The notes under the pieces are model-generated. The model made no database searches, was not told where the DNA came from, and was given only the letters and a program-made list of their open reading frames with translations. DNA of 64,000 nucleotides from Lamellibrachia satsuma (taxonomy: Eukaryota; Annelida; Polychaeta; Sabellida; Siboglinidae): NCBI GenBank assembly GCA_033239005.1, contig BSQZ01000078.1, forward strand, positions 1,342,542-1,406,541, read 5' to 3'. Both the position numbers and the translations under genes were made by a program. Positions 39,695 through 56,165 of this stretch are shown here, one piece after another (positions within the stretch are counted from its first letter, which is position 1; every line of letters starts with the position of its first letter).

Positions 39695-42660
39695 TTGTGT
39701 GCACGTGTGTGCATCAGTCTGCGTATGTGCGATGTAACATATAATGCGAGCATAGCATGACACATAAAATACATTTCAGTGTCATGTAATGGGTGCTTAA
39801 CACTTTTATGTGGAATTACAGCGCAGGACATACGCCCATGTGCATGTATTAAGATAAGCCCGTGACAAGACGTAGCACAGCCTCGTAGACACAATGTGAA
39901 CGCAGCAGTTCAACATGGTTAAGTATTGTCTTTACTACAGCACGACATGTTACATGCGCTTGAAAAGGTTACTCAGATGTCGTCCGGCTTGCCCACACCA
40001 CAATAAATTGTAAGCTAGAATGTCGCCAACAAGAACTGGAGATGACGCAGTAGCGCTAAACAATCAGAGCTGGCCTATATGAAAACATCGTACATTTGAA
40101 TGTTGTCACACCCGTCACCATGTGAATGGCATTCACAGTCTTTGTCCTTAGAGTCCATGTCCCGTTCACTGACAAATGCTGCACTGGTAATATGTGTTCT
40201 CTTCATATAATTTTGGAGACGAGTTAGTATTGTGATTGTCTCTCTCAGAATACAATTTGGTGGCAGCTGTTTTGCTGCGGTTGGAATTCTGACAAAATTG
40301 TAAATCTGGAGACTAGTCAGAAAGAATGTACAGAAACAGTAGGTACAACAAACACAAGGAATGCACATAGTTACTGTCGAAACACCGTCATCGCTACATA
40401 CACGTTTTATATACAAATAAAAATTCTGCAAATATCCTTTACAGTTTGCAATGTTTATAAACTTGGCATAATGTTTATAAATTTGGCATATGCTCCTTTC
40501 TATGTGATGTCACTGGCATTGCATCCTATAGATATAAGATAGGACATGCGCATTTTCATGCTTAGTCTTACTTATAATATCGCCCAGCCATCTCTGATGC
40601 GTGATTATATTGCGTATATATTTTGTAATCGTGCGAGTTAACATATAGATCATCACGAGAATCCACAGTAATACATATTATTATCGACAATTAACTATGT
40701 CTTACTATGGGTGTGCATTATACGGTGATCGCAATGTTATTTACTTACAATATCACGTGTTATTTTAGCGCTAAAATTCCTCAGATGAAACACTGCGCAC
40801 CCCGATGCCGGCCGCTACCAACAAAACAAATTCGATGTAAAGTGCCAGAGGGCGCTACCAGCACAGACACACAGTAGAGTCTTGGCCAGATAGGGTGTCG
40901 ATAGGGGAGTAACGGTAACCCACGTGGCCAGATAGGGTGTCGACAGAGGAGTCATCGTAACCCACGGGGAATTTCCAAACATATATAAATCTTACGGATC
41001 CTTCCTGTGGTCGTACACGAAACCCGGAAAGGTTGGTGCCCGAGGTGCAGAGCAGCTGAGAGGTGTAGCATGACATGCATTAGTGGTGGGCGATACCAGT
41101 ATGCCAAATTACGATTCGTACCCGGTGGTGCAAGGGCGACTGTTTTTCACGCCCATTCGCTGTCATTGTTCGTAAGCGTATGGACGTGGCTTCAAGGTGG
41201 CTGGGTTCTCACATAATAAATCGATGGCCGACGCCTTTGTACAGTCCAAACGTTCGTCTGACAATTCGATTGCAAGAAGCGTATTCGTGGGATAACGTCA
41301 GCCTTTCTACTTGCTAAGCTGACGTAAAGCGCCGCATCTATTAAAAAACCAAAGTCAGGCAAAATGTTAAGTTAGTTGTTATTCATGGCGTATGACTGGT
41401 TTCTACACGTGCAATAGCACACATGTACCCCATGTGATCCTACAGTGACTGGCGTGGTAGCGTTTTTTCCGATCAACACATTTGTAAAAATCAGAAAGAA
41501 TTCAAGATGTTAAGGTTTCATTTGATTTGTTTTTATCACTGAAATGAATTATCTGTGGTAACAATCAATGGCACCCAGTACGTTTCCCTCTTCACAACGG
41601 AAGCGAAATAACATTATCATAGAAAAACAATATTTTAATGTGCATTTTGGGGACTTTCCAACATCGCTGCCTGATATCTACCACTTCATAATACAATGTG
41701 TCCTTTTGACGACTACTCCCAGCTAATTGCCTTGTTATGAAACAAATCGTATTTGTTTTCTATGTCTTGGTATCAACGACTAGCTGTATGTGTTTGTCAC
41801 GTCCGAGTGAGTGGAATTTAGATATGTTTAGTAAATATAAACATAAATAGTCATGTACATAATGTGTAGTGGACATGTTATATTCAGGACATATTAATCT
41901 GCATCATTCCGAAGTAGCTGGTCAAAATAATTTCGAGTGAGGATTGGCAATGACTGATTATGATTTCAGGCATTTTGATAATATTTTTAATGTATGCAGT
42001 GTTGCAGTGTTATGTGTAAGACAAAACATATCAAGTGCGTTAACTTTTACCAAGGAAAGACAAATATACTACACACCAGCGGGCAGGACGTTTGTTTTGG
42101 TTTATGGAAAATATAATATACAAATTATATAATATATGGGCGTGTGTAATAGGAAATAATGCCAATTAATTTGAACATCTCGACTACTGAGTGAAAATCG
42201 GATTAGAACATTGACGAAAATGTTGTAATATGTTTTGATAAACATTCAAACATTGATGGTTATTTATGTAACGTTTATTGTTCATTATTTAAAATATACA
42301 ATAGATTGTTTAACAATCATTGTCACATCTAGAGCATTTTCTGAACACATCCACTACTTAATTGCATACAGACAAAATGATACATATTAAATATCCATTG
42401 ATAACCTGAACAAAATATTAATTCATCATCAATTAGTAGAACAGATTTTCCATAACACAAAAATGTAGTATCAGGTTTCATTCCATCGATAACTAATTAT
42501 TGTCGTAAAGGAGTTTAATTAAATCGGATGCCCTTCATTTAATTTAACTGTGTTTATTATTTTAACTATTCAATGTATACTTTTGGTTGCATTGGTATTA
42601 CTTTAATTTATTAATGTTTTTTTACATCCGGACAGCCTACATAAAGACTTGAACATTAAT
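39479..42660 (+). repeat. Composite repeat unit, copy IV (M1 right part, M2, M3)
   Basis: It follows copy I from about 960 to 4,080 with small indels. M1 between about 1,355 and 1,475 is lost at 39,925. Near 40,900 a CCAGATAGGGTGTCGA block is locally duplicated. It leads into M4 at 42,661. Confidence 0.85.
39599..39692 (+). repeat. (GT)47 microsatellite
   Basis: A perfect GT array in the M1 GT position, preceded by a G-rich and GTGC-rich stretch (39,493-39,598). Confidence 0.97.
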
Positions 42661-43337
42661 TTTGCAAGTGATGTGATTGGCTTGTTAAATTGATCTACAT
42701 CCACAATTCATTACATTATATTGCACATGCGTGTGTAAGTAAACTCAGTAAAGTCAATAACCCAGAAAATAAAAAAACAAAAAAACATCGTAAAATAAAA
42801 TACGCAAAAAGTGGGAGATTGAGATAATGTTTGAAAAGTTACCAAACAACGGTATATCTCTAACTGTATCGGGATACTTTGAAGGTTGTTGTTATAATTA
42901 ATTATACTTATTATGTTAATCATAGAAAAGCGCCATGGCTAAAAACGGATTGCCATTTGTATTTACTGCGCACTCGTCTTTCAAATACGTAACAGATGAT
43001 AAAACATATATAACTAAAACAGAAATGTACACTGAAGTAACGATATTTGAAGAGTATAATCAGGTGCATTTCCCCGTCACATAAAGGATGCGAGTGAAAC
43101 ACGAACTCACCGAAGTCTTACACGTCGAAGCCAGGGAACAACTACGTAGACAAACAATTATAGTCCAGGTGGTGAATATCAAAAGAAGCGTAGACATTTC
43201 GCCACGTAGTGCCCCCAGAAGAGAAAAGGTTTTGGATTCCCGGACCATTTCTAAACAGGATGAACATATGAACTGCATCATTTTTCCTGGAGTTTTATTT
43301 GTGATGGAGATATCGCTACTGTATTGGCGCGCATCGT
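42661..43337 (+). repeat. Module M4 of unit copy IV
   Basis: It matches 19,020-19,560, 48,481-49,186 and 57,800-58,478 in the same orientation (landmarks GGCTTGTTAAATTGATCTAC and CATTTCCCCGTCACATAAAG). No gene is seen. Confidence 0.8.
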
Positions 43338-43905
<568 letters not shown>

Positions 43906-44135
43906 GTACTCTTTCTCACAGAGGGTGATAAATAAATGGAACAAACTGCCAAATGATTATGTCAATTCTAGTAGTGTGAATATTTAAAAAAATAGAATTG
44001 ACATATATTTGATAATTGCAGCCTACACATAGATGAGAAAATTGTTGGACTCTCGATAAGCCAATGGCTTCCTTGTCCATGTACCATCTGGAACTTGTTG
44101 TTTGGGATGGCAATCTTGTTAAATCTTGTTAAATA
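43906..44135 (+). pseudogene. CR1-like LINE, C-terminal and 3' end fragment
   Basis: The plus strand encodes a decayed C-terminus typical of CR1-like ORF2 (FSQRVINKWNKLPND, then SSSVNI and KNRIDIYLI). A 3' UTR follows (CTCTCGATAAGCCAATGGCT) and the element ends in repeated CTTGTTAAAT. The UTR and tail match the reverse complement of 34,012-34,140. The element begins directly at the end of the GT array. Confidence 0.75.
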
Positions 44136-44185
44136 TGCCTGGGTGTATCGGCAGTGTACGTGTTTTTCACTGATTTACGTCGTAT

Positions 44186-44405
44186 ATGTGCGTATTTGTT
44201 AAGCTTTGCCGGAATACCAACAACGACTTGTTCTATTGTATCATCAAGGACGCGTACACATCTGCCCCGCTGCCACCACTGGTTCGCTCTGACCATAATT
44301 TGGTCAGTCCCTTGTCGCGATATAGACCGGGCGTGCAACGCGAACCGCCAGAGACGAAGATATTACGCAAGTAATGTACTGTACTGATTGGTCAGTGTTC
44401 ACAGA
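44186..44405 (+). pseudogene. LINE endonuclease C-terminal fragment
   Basis: The frame shows IKDAYTSAPLPPLVRSDHNL and then YRPGVQREPPETK. A frame change near 44,374 leads to YCTDWSVFTD. The SDH motif and its surroundings fit the end of an APE endonuclease and its linker in Rex1/CR1-type LINEs. It is cut off by the CT array starting at 44,409. It differs from the two RTE-like elements in the window. Confidence 0.65.
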
Positions 44406-44407
44406 CA

Positions 44408-44594
<187 letters not shown>

Positions 44595-44624
44595 ACAGCA
44601 AGCATGACGGCCCAAAATAATATT

Positions 44625-44715
44625 TACACATAATACATATACAATACTGACATATTACGCCAGTCTTCACATACTTAACCCTGTTGAGCTGCTGGGTTAA
44701 AATTGTGTATACGGA
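44625..44715 (-). repeat. Inverted fragment of M1
   Basis: Its reverse complement matches M1 of copy I at about 1,285-1,370 (landmarks CAGCAGCTCAACAGGG and GAAGACTGGCGTAATATG). It is the only clear inverted piece of the unit that I found. Confidence 0.8.
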
Positions 44716-45100
44716 TCTATATTTACGATAGTTATGTAACGCTGATCAATAGTGCGGCCTCGTGTGAAGTACTTAGAATGCTGACTTCAACAGTTTGTAT
44801 GACACAAAAAGGTAGGCAAGTCATGATGCCAGTTGAACGTCATCTGATTGAACAGTAACAACATTTAACCAGTGGCATGTCTATATCCTTTCAATCATTA
44901 TAAGTTTGTGTTTCATGGATTCAACCATAAAGTGCAATGCTTACGGAGTGCGCTGATCACATCAACCAGACCAAGGAACAGGACACACCAAGCAAAAACA
45001 ACACCACTGCAACAAACAACACATCTTCCCTTTAATAACGTGTGTTGTTGCAAATATCATATATCAGGTATTATTGCACTGTAAAGGTTATTCGTGTTCT
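44716..45100 (+). repeat. Diverged module N next to M1
   Basis: It contains weak but ordered matches to 50,490-50,810 and 56,180-56,540 (CGTGTGAAGT...TAGAATG and ACCAAGGAACA..ACACACC). It leads straight into M1 of copy V, which supports module order N then M1/M6. Confidence 0.5.
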
Positions 45101-45257
45101 GAACAACCTGATCTACTAGATGCAACATTTAGTACAAAACTTGACATTAACATAGTTAAGAAAAGCGCTGATTTTATCATAAATACCTGTGTATAGAAAC
45201 GTGCATTTGCTAAAATAAATTATATCACAAGTACACATATCCACACACACAGCCGGA

Positions 45258-45363
<106 letters not shown>

Positions 45364-46609
45364 TAAATTCCCACTAACCTCTTCATGTTTGCCACTGTTG
45401 TCTGGACAGTTCTCGCTTCTATCTGACTTCAACTGCTACTGCTGGGTATCTATTGTCGCCGGTCACGCCTGACAGAACAATGCAGTCAGTACCTCGCGTT
45501 TCATTGGGCAACGAGTCATTCACGTATGACATCTGTTAATTAATGTCCTAAGAAGTGTACTTTGTAAAACAAATTCACCTACATCCGTCATCACGTTTTT
45601 GTATTGGGAACTGATTGTGACGTTATATGTAGATGGCGTGCACATCATCAATAAGACGATTAGAAAAGCACAAGCCATATAACATTGCGTGACTGACATT
45701 TGTTTTACAAGTTTGGAATTACTTGATGTTTTGCAAGTTTGGGATTACCTGATGTACTCGAAACAGGCAAACACTGAGCATATACAAAACCACTGCTGAA
45801 ATACCATCTGTTTCGTGTATTTTTCTTTTGCAAGCACGTTAGGGGAACAAAGTGGTAGAATTTACTACTATGAAATAGGCGTCGCTCTCAAGTTGTCAGA
45901 CAAACGGGTTTTTCTTTAAATAGTGTGATGTAATGGACGGTGCGCTGGTGGTACCTAAGAAAACAGATGCGATGAAAGAGCCAGGCCGTAGAAAAAGGGG
46001 CAGACCGTAAGTGAGATGTGAGGAACGCGGAGGAGAACGACACGTGGAGGGGAAGGCAGCTGTTACGGAGTAGTGAGAAGGGATAAGAGCTGAGGCAGTG
46101 CAGCACTTCATGTACTCGTCTCTTTATAAACGGAGCATCGAGCAAGAACGCAATCTAGCTAATTGTAAAACTGTCACGCATAACGTAGTCCCCGGTACAA
46201 AAAATAATTAGGCTTCGTGGAACATTTCTAGGTATCGCATATATCTGGATTATCAGTGTTTTGTTTTCACGGAGCCTGATTTGTTTTGGAGATGTCGTGA
46301 CTGTTGTGTGCGTTCGTGCGTTCGTGCGTATGTGTTTATGCGCATGGAATATGTTGGCGTGTGCGTGTGCGTTTGTATTCATAATGGAGCTATATTGCGA
46401 CGCGGTGTTTAGTGGTTGTGAATCTGACGTTCAGGGGCTGGTACTCGACAACTCCAGTATGATGTCGACGTCAGCAGCGTCTGTAATGTAGAGAGTGATT
46501 TATTTTCTTCCGAAATAAAACGTGATAGCGACGGCGACTGCTAAGCATTTGTTTCGGGGGCGAAGGGGTGCGTGGTGTATGCGTGCGAGCTTGCGCGTTC
46601 GTGAGTGCA

Positions 46610-46935
<326 letters not shown>

Positions 46936-48851
46936 ATGTAACATATAATGCGAGCATAACATGACACATAGATACATTTCAGTGTAAACTAACACTTTTA
47001 TGTGGAATAACAGCGCAGGACATACGCCCGTGTGCAAATATTAGGATAAGCCCGTGACAAGACGTAGCACAGCCTCGCAGACACAGTTCTGATGCAGCAT
47101 CTCAACAGGGTTAAGTGTGTGAAGACTGGAGTAATATGTCAGTAATGTATACGTAGTATGTGTAAATTCCATTTGGGGCCGCCATGGTTGCTGTGAGTGT
47201 GTTTTTATGTATATCGTTTTCATGCTGAATGTTGGCATAATTACTGGTACATTAATTCATAAATCAAACGTAAAGAATTTGGCTTGCATGACATTATAAT
47301 TTATAATTTATGAAGGCATACATGTCTGTACTGCAGCACGACATGTTACATGTGCTTGAAAAGTTACTTAGATGTCGTCGGTCTTGCACACGCCACAATA
47401 AATTGTAAGCTGGAATGTCGCCAACAAGAACTGGAGATGACGCAGTAGCGATAAACAACCTTGTGCTGGCCTATATGAAAACATCGTACGTTTGAATGTT
47501 GTCACACCCGTCACCATGTGAACGACATTCACAGTCTTTACCCTCACAGATTCCCGAGGTGCAGAGCAGCTAAGAGTTGTAGCCTGACAAGCATTAGTGG
47601 TGCGCGATGCCAAATTACGGTTCGTACCGGGTAGAGCAACGGCGACTGTTTTTGTCACGCCTACTCGCTGTCATTGTTCGTATGGACATGGCTTCAAGGT
47701 GGTTGAGGCTGTTTACTGCGATTCGATTGCAAGAAGCATATGCGTGGGATAGCGTCAGCGTATGTGCTTGCTAATGCCGACGTAAAGCGTCGCATCAATT
47801 AAAAAGCCAAGCCTGACTAAATGTGAAGTTAGTTGTTATTCATGGCACATGACTGGTTTCACGTGGCACATGCCACGTACAATGGCACACAGGTACCCCA
47901 TATGGTCAAAAAGGGCCATTTATATTTACTGCGTAGTCGTCTTTCAAATACTCGTCTTTCAAACATATATAACAAAAAAAAAGAAACGTGCATGACTGGT
48001 TTCTACACGTGTAATGGCACACAGGTACCCCATGTGATCCTACACTGGCTAACGTGGTAGCTTTTACCAATCAACATATTTGTAAAAATCAGAAAGAATT
48101 CAATATGTTAAGGTTTGATTTGATTTGTTTTTATCACTGAAATGAATGTTCTGTGGTAACAACCAATAGCATCCAGTACGTTTCCCTATTCACAACTGCA
48201 AATTAATAACATTATCATAGAACTTTTTTTTTTTGATAGGTGTATTTTGTGGACTTTCCAACATCGCTGCCTGATGTTTACCACTTCATAATACTACGTA
48301 TTTTTACATATTAAATATACATTGATAACTTGAACAAAATATTAATTTATCATCAATAATTTTTAATAGAACCCATTTTCAATAACACAAAAGTATATGC
48401 TCATGTTTCATTCCATCGATAAATAATTATTACCGTAAAGGAGTTTAATTAAATCGAATGCCTTTATTTACACTAATTTTGCATGTGATGTGATTTTAAG
48501 GTGTTTGGCTTGTTAAATTGATCTACATCCATAACTCATTACATTATATTGTACATTCGTGTGTAACTAAACTCCGCCTAGCCAATAATCAAGAGAACAA
48601 TTAAAAAAACATCGTAAAATAAAATACGCAAAAAGCAGGACATTACGATAATGTTTGAAAAGTGACAAAAAAACGGGAGATATTTAGTTGTGTCGGGATA
48701 CTTGGAAGGTCGTTGTTATAATTAATTATACTTATTATGTTAATCATAGAAAAGCGCAGTGGTCAGAAACGGATTGTCATTTGTATTTACGGCGTACTCG
48801 TCTTTCAAATACCTAACAAGTCATAAAACATATATAACGAAAAAAGAAATG

Positions 48852-50814
<1,963 letters not shown>

Positions 50815-51322
50815 CACTGAAGTAACGATATTTAAAGAGTATAGCCAGGTGCATTTCCCCGTCACATAAAGGATGCGAGTGAAACACGAACTCACCCAAA
50901 TCTAACACGTCGAAGCCAAGGAACAAATACGTAGGCAAACAAAATGCTGCGGCAGAAAGTCGAGCGAGCACACTTGTAGTCAAGGCGGTGAATATCAAAA
51001 GAAGCGTAGACATTTCTCCACCTGGTGCCCCCAGAAGAGAAAAGGCTTTGGATTCCCGGACTTTTTCTATATAGGATGAACAGATGGACTGCATATTTTT
51101 TCCTGGAGCTTTATTTATGATGGAGATGTCGCTGCTGTATTGGCGCGCTTCGTGCATGCATGCGAGTGTGTGAGAGTGCATGTGTGTGCGTGCAGGTGTT
51201 TGTGCGTGCGTGTGTGTGTGTTCGGGTAGAAATAGCATATGAATACACTTCTCCAACATACTCATGCACATTATATCATGTATGTGTGTGCGTGCGAGCG
51301 TGTGTGTGTATGGGTGTGTGTG

Positions 51323-51360
<38 letters not shown>

Positions 51361-52390
51361 CGTGCGTGTGTGTGTATGCTTGCCTGTTTGTGTGTGTGTG
51401 TGTGCGTGTGAGCGTGCGTGCGTGCGTGTGTGTGCGTGTGTGTGCGTGTATATTCTTTTTTTCACAAACTTCATTCTCAAAGTTGTAACACTCAGGAGAC
51501 ATACATTGTGAGCAATTCATGCTGGTTTATAATTAATCATGAAACAAATGTCTCTACACAGACAGCACCCTTTAGTACATGCGTTTGAAGAAAAGGTGTT
51601 ATTCCAGAATGCAGATGGATAAATCTAGCTGTCACCTTCTACGAACAGAAGGTGGTAATGGCAGCATTAGTAAAGGTCACTAAAACATGCATTACCCGTG
51701 ACATATCGTTCAATATCAATTTGATGTATTTTCAGTATGAAGTTGCTACCTTCGGTAATCCAAGTTTCTGGAGATGGGTGTCATTCATTTTAAAATGAGA
51801 GTAGAGTATTGATGTTAAGAACATATTAAGATCCCACATGAAAATCAAATCGGCCATCAGTTTTCCAAAGTGCCCTGTTATATGTTTTATGTTCACATCA
51901 GGATGTCACTTTGTATTGTTGTAGAAATAGGTATCTGATTATCGATTTCCTAATTTTTTCCCATATCTCAGATTCTTCGCGAGCCGTCAAGGTAAATCCA
52001 ATATATGATAAATTATTATAGTGCTACATGTGTTAAATAGTTAACATATAATAATACCGTAATGATCGATAATGAGGGTCGTGTGAAGTTATGTAGAATG
52101 ATGACGTAAACATGATCGTATTATAATTCTCTGTTAATGCTCATCTTATTCGGGTGTTTCGGCGGCCAATTATGACGTCAGCATAAGCTTTGCTGGTTAC
52201 GATGACAATCGTTTCACATCGCGGCAGACATGTTGAACTGTTTATGTCCTTTCCACAACAAAAAGTGTGCGCTAGTTGGAATCAAACACTGCATGCAATA
52301 TTTACGATGTGCTCTTGTCACCATACCAAGGAACAAGACACACCAACGAAAGCTCACTTCACAGCAACCAAGGAACATGTGCCACAGAAA
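50815..52390 (+). repeat. Local tandem duplication, second copy
   Basis: It repeats 48,852-50,814 almost base for base, with a much shorter GT array (51,180-51,450) and a 17-bp CATATCTCAGATTCTT insertion near 51,962. It runs on into M6 at about 52,391. Confidence 0.85.
51180..51450 (+). repeat. GT / GTGC imperfect array
   Basis: The counterpart of 49,213-49,915 in the second tandem copy. It includes the same non-repetitive island (AGAAATAGCATATG...CATGCACATTATATCA). Confidence 0.93.
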
Positions 52391-54105
52391 TTACATGCAA
52401 TCCGTATACTACAACATTGACCCATGTTCTACAATCCAAACTGTTGGATGTAACACAAGAGGCATAATCCGACCTCGACGTTGGCATTATTTATCTTCCC
52501 GGCGACAGACCGAACCATGTTTTGTTTAAGTAGCACACCTGGCTAAAATAACACAACGTCACAATAACCTCTTCATGTTTTACTCTGTTGACTTACTGGC
52601 CCGTTGAGCAGCTCGTGTTTGATTTGAGAATACGTTAATTCCAGTTAATGGCATTAGTTATTTCATAGTCAGTGTTGATGAAGATTTTTTGCAGACCCTG
52701 GAGGAACGCTGCGGAATTGGGCCACATTTATGGGGTGGGGTCATCCACCGAGAAGCTCTGCTCGATCGTGATGCTGTGAAATAGGCGGGATAAATCGGCT
52801 GTTAGAAACTCATCCAGTGACCTGAGATGGATGTTACGCAGTTGTTCTTCCTTGTTGATTTCCTTTCTGGAGATGTTGGTTTTGTGAGTTTCTTCTATGT
52901 GCACTGTGTTGGTCAGATTGTGATAATTGCGAGTACCAAACGCGAAATGTAGAATTTGTTCCTTAACAAAGTACGAATGAAATATGTCCGTTGATTTACT
53001 ATCAACGCGAGGTGAAGCTACATTTGTGACCGATTACAAGAATCTGGGTCACACTGCATCTAACAAAATGTTTACCGGTACAGTTCCGAAGTTAGTGATT
53101 AAAAACGATGAGTCCTCATAATGCAAAAAACATGGTAGCTCAGACAAGTCAACGAGTTCGGGCGTCAGGAGAAGATAAATATTTGTTACAACCCACGAAT
53201 GGCTTGGTTAACGCAAGCACAGAGGACAAGTTTAAAGCCGACTTTACAAATGCCACTGTCAGCCAGCATGTGGTTTAGTCACGACACAGCGACGCATCGG
53301 TATCCTGTGAAGGTAGTGTGCATATTGCCATAACTGTCCGAGTAGAACCACATAAGTCAAATGATATTACGTTAAACAATGATACATAGGTGTACCTTGG
53401 CGAAGATTGACGTGCACGGTTTTTATTTATTGCACTCTTAGCGTGACTGGGACTCGCAAAGCGCGAGACGGTATTTTTTCTGTCAAAACACACACCCACT
53501 TGTACAAATATACGGCCAATAAGCATGTCTTAATCACCAGCCGGTTCTGGTGTTTTTCGTGAACAAAGCACGTCAGGTGGCAATTATGACGTCTCTCTAA
53601 CGTTTCAGATGCCATTTTTCAGGATGTTGTGTTGATACGTATTCCCTAACGAACACACTTGAAAGTTTACCTTTACTAAATGTTGACAATTCCCCAAATA
53701 GATAATACAGCAATGACATAGCAGTATTGTTCCTGTTGTTTCACTTTCCGCTGTCAGCAAGGTGTGTTCACAGCTCAACAGTACGCTGATGGAAAGTTGC
53801 ATTCAGAAAAATTTTAAATAATGGAAAACTTCCGAAGCCTCAAATTGGGACCATCTTGGTTTTTGCGAGCATATTGGGAGCTAAAAAAATTTTATATTTT
53901 ACGATGCAATACAAGAGACCGTGATCTGTTAAACAAATCCGTTTATTTACGTCGTTAAACGATTGCAACTCTAAACTAAGTCAGCAAAACTTTGACTGGA
54001 TAATTAAAATAGATCTTGATGTAAAACGTTTACATTTGTAAAACTCACAAACAATGGATCGGATATGATATATGAATACAGATTGATCATGCGTATATAA
54101 TGTGG

Positions 54106-54432
54106 TGTAAAAGTACATTCATAATAATAGAACGCGGAATCCAGTCCTTGGGACTTCTCAAGGCGCTTTACACTTCACCCCTGGCAGACTTTTTCATTCC
54201 AACGCCATCTCAATTTGTATGGAAAGCGTTCCGCCACGCTGCAATTATTGCGTGAATACTATGCATTAATATATCCATCTACGTAAGTAGCCAGGTACTC
54301 ATTTATACAGCTTAATGAGCAGTGACAACGTGGGTGAAATAAGTTGCCAAAGCTTCGAAACGGCAGCAAAAAGATTCGAGGCCGGGTTCTCCGGCGTTTC
54401 AACCGCTACGCCACTGCACTACCGCCCCCTCG
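54106..54432 (-). mobile_element. tRNA-derived SINE, minus strand (second copy)
   Basis: It corresponds to the SINE at 12,100-12,435, with the A-box region and the GCGCTTT...CCCAAGGACTG tail block preserved. On the minus strand the B-box area reads CCTCGAATC. It was copied with the unit, not inserted independently. Confidence 0.6.
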
Positions 54433-54557
54433 TATAGAGAGAGTGGAGGGCATCAATGTACCAACATGGCCTAACGTCGTCCATGGTGTCTATGTTGTTG
54501 GCCCGATTTCATTGATGCAGAGATTATATGTTTGACGAATGTAAGAATGTCTTTGTG

Positions 54558-54619
54558 TCACACGCTAGGTGGCGTACTAGCCTAGAATTCACACGCTAGG
54601 TGGCGTACTAGCCTAGAAT
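54558..54619 (+). repeat. 31-bp tandem repeat, two exact copies
   Basis: TCACACGCTAGGTGGCGTAC plus TAGCCTAGAAT starts at 54,558 and again at 54,589. It is absent from the homologous B2 unit near 12,545, so it was gained in copy V. The unit contains the inverted pair CTAGG and CCTAG. Confidence 0.93.
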
Positions 54620-55555
54620 GTAAACCACCAATGAGTCTGGTAAAATTTATGGTCCAAATGTTTGCACATTTCATTGTATACAACATTTATTTGCTTAACC
54701 ACAACACTGCAAATCACCTATTTAAGCAACTGTTACTGATCATCTCAATTAACTGTTTCCGACCGATCGTCCAAAGGACCACACGTATTTAGCATCCACT
54801 ACAACATGATGCTTTAGTTAGTTTTGACGAAATCATTGGAACCATTATTAAATTAATGTTGTCCAGGTCCGATCAAACTTCGACGAAAAAATGCATATAT
54901 TGTCCTGTTCTCTACGGATTATAATAGAAGGCTATTGAAACCCATCTAACGGTTACAAATAAGTATGTCAATGATTTTAACAAAGGACCGAACTATTTTA
55001 TTAAACCGACTATATTAACTCTTCATGCACTCCATATGTGATTATAAACAGAACACGGTTCCAGCTGGACTAATCGAATTGATGGGTTGAAATTCATTCA
55101 GGAGTTTTAAGAGATGATGACAGTGATTGCAACAGGAAGAAGACGTACAAGGAAGAACAGCCTCATCAGGATTGTGATATTACGTTCACTCTATGTGGTG
55201 CGCAGTTAACTGAGCCGTTAATTCATTCATATACAACCAAGTACACACAAGCGTAGCCACATGACAATCATTATAATATCTGCAGTATACATGTCCGTGC
55301 CATGAAAAGTACCAGCAGTGATCCCTCCTTGTCACAACGTCGCACTCTGTCAAGAGTGGACCACAAGAGTCATTAAAATTCTGCTTCGTCCACAAGGCAT
55401 TTCTCAATGGATATTGAGTTTGCTAACAAATCAGTAAATTCGTAGAATTGAGTGACTGAACAGATGGGAAAATGTTGAGACAAAATAGCATCAGGAACAG
55501 TAAAGATAGGAGCAGTACAATGTTCTTCCCATATTGTTCTTTTTACATTATTCTA

Positions 55556-55621
55556 TAGGGTTTGACTTGATTTGATTTGTATGTATTGTAAAGTGTTACA
55601 ATAAATTTGATTTGATTTGAG
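55556..55621 (+). mobile_element. Short LINE 3' tail remnant, TTGAT microsatellite
   Basis: AATAAATTTGATTTGATTTGA at the right end is the form of a LINE/SINE 3' terminus with a TTGAT tail. Too little remains to name the family. Confidence 0.4.
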
Positions 55622-55746
55622 CAGCAACAACTGGAACAATGACAACAACAGCGACAACAACAGCGACAATACCAGCAGCAGCAGCAGCAGCCGCAGCAGC
55701 AGCAGCAGCAGCAACAACAACAACACCAGCAGCAGCAGCAGCCTCA

Positions 55747-55778
<32 letters not shown>

Positions 55779-55815
55779 AGCAACAGCAGTAGCAGCAGCA
55801 GCAGCAACAGCAGTA
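55622..55815 (+). repeat. Imperfect (CAG/CAA)n trinucleotide tract
   Basis: About 190 bp of CAG, CAA and ACA triplets. Poly-Leu, poly-Ser, poly-Ala and poly-Asn frames across it are artefacts. Confidence 0.93.
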
Positions 55816-56165
55816 GCAGAAGAATGCGAGCCTCGTTTCGTAAATGTTGTTTATCGCCAACATTATTAACCCTTCTAAACACCTTTGTGTCATCCGCAAA
55901 TTTCAGTACGTCGCTTGTTATATTGTCGCCCAAGTCATTGATATATATATATTAAGAATCCTAATACTGATCCTTGAGGTATATCATTCAAAATTTATTT
56001 CCAGTTTGAAATCTCTATATCTACTACAAACGCTGTCTTCTGTCATTCAGCCATTGTTCTATCCAGTCGATTATGCCATTCCCGATACCATGGACTTTTA
56101 ATTTAATTAGTAATCTTTGATGTGGCACCTTGCTAAAAGCTTGATGAAAATATAAGCTTCATATG
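55816..56165 (-). pseudogene. CR1-like LINE reverse transcriptase fragment, minus strand
   Basis: The minus strand shows DNITSDVLKFADDTKVFRRV near 55,840-55,930, so it keeps the FADD motif lost from the copy at 34,345. Further left in the protein (higher coordinates) the sequence matches 34,370-34,610. The CAG tract abuts it at 55,815. It is decayed in all frames elsewhere. Confidence 0.75.

Larger units (their letters stand above)
52391..55450 (+). repeat. Module M6 of unit copy V
   Basis: It matches unit I from about 6,370 to 7,960 and B2 from 10,240 to 13,690. It carries uninterrupted empty sites for the B2 insertions at 10,860 and 13,285. A segment near 53,000-53,170 is extra relative to B1 and B2. 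No conserved gene is evident. Confidence 0.85.

Noticed and set aside
55553..55933. A poly-Leu membrane protein on the minus strand
   Set aside because: The Leu run is the CAG/CAA tract. The N-terminal residues are the CR1-like FADD region fused by chance.
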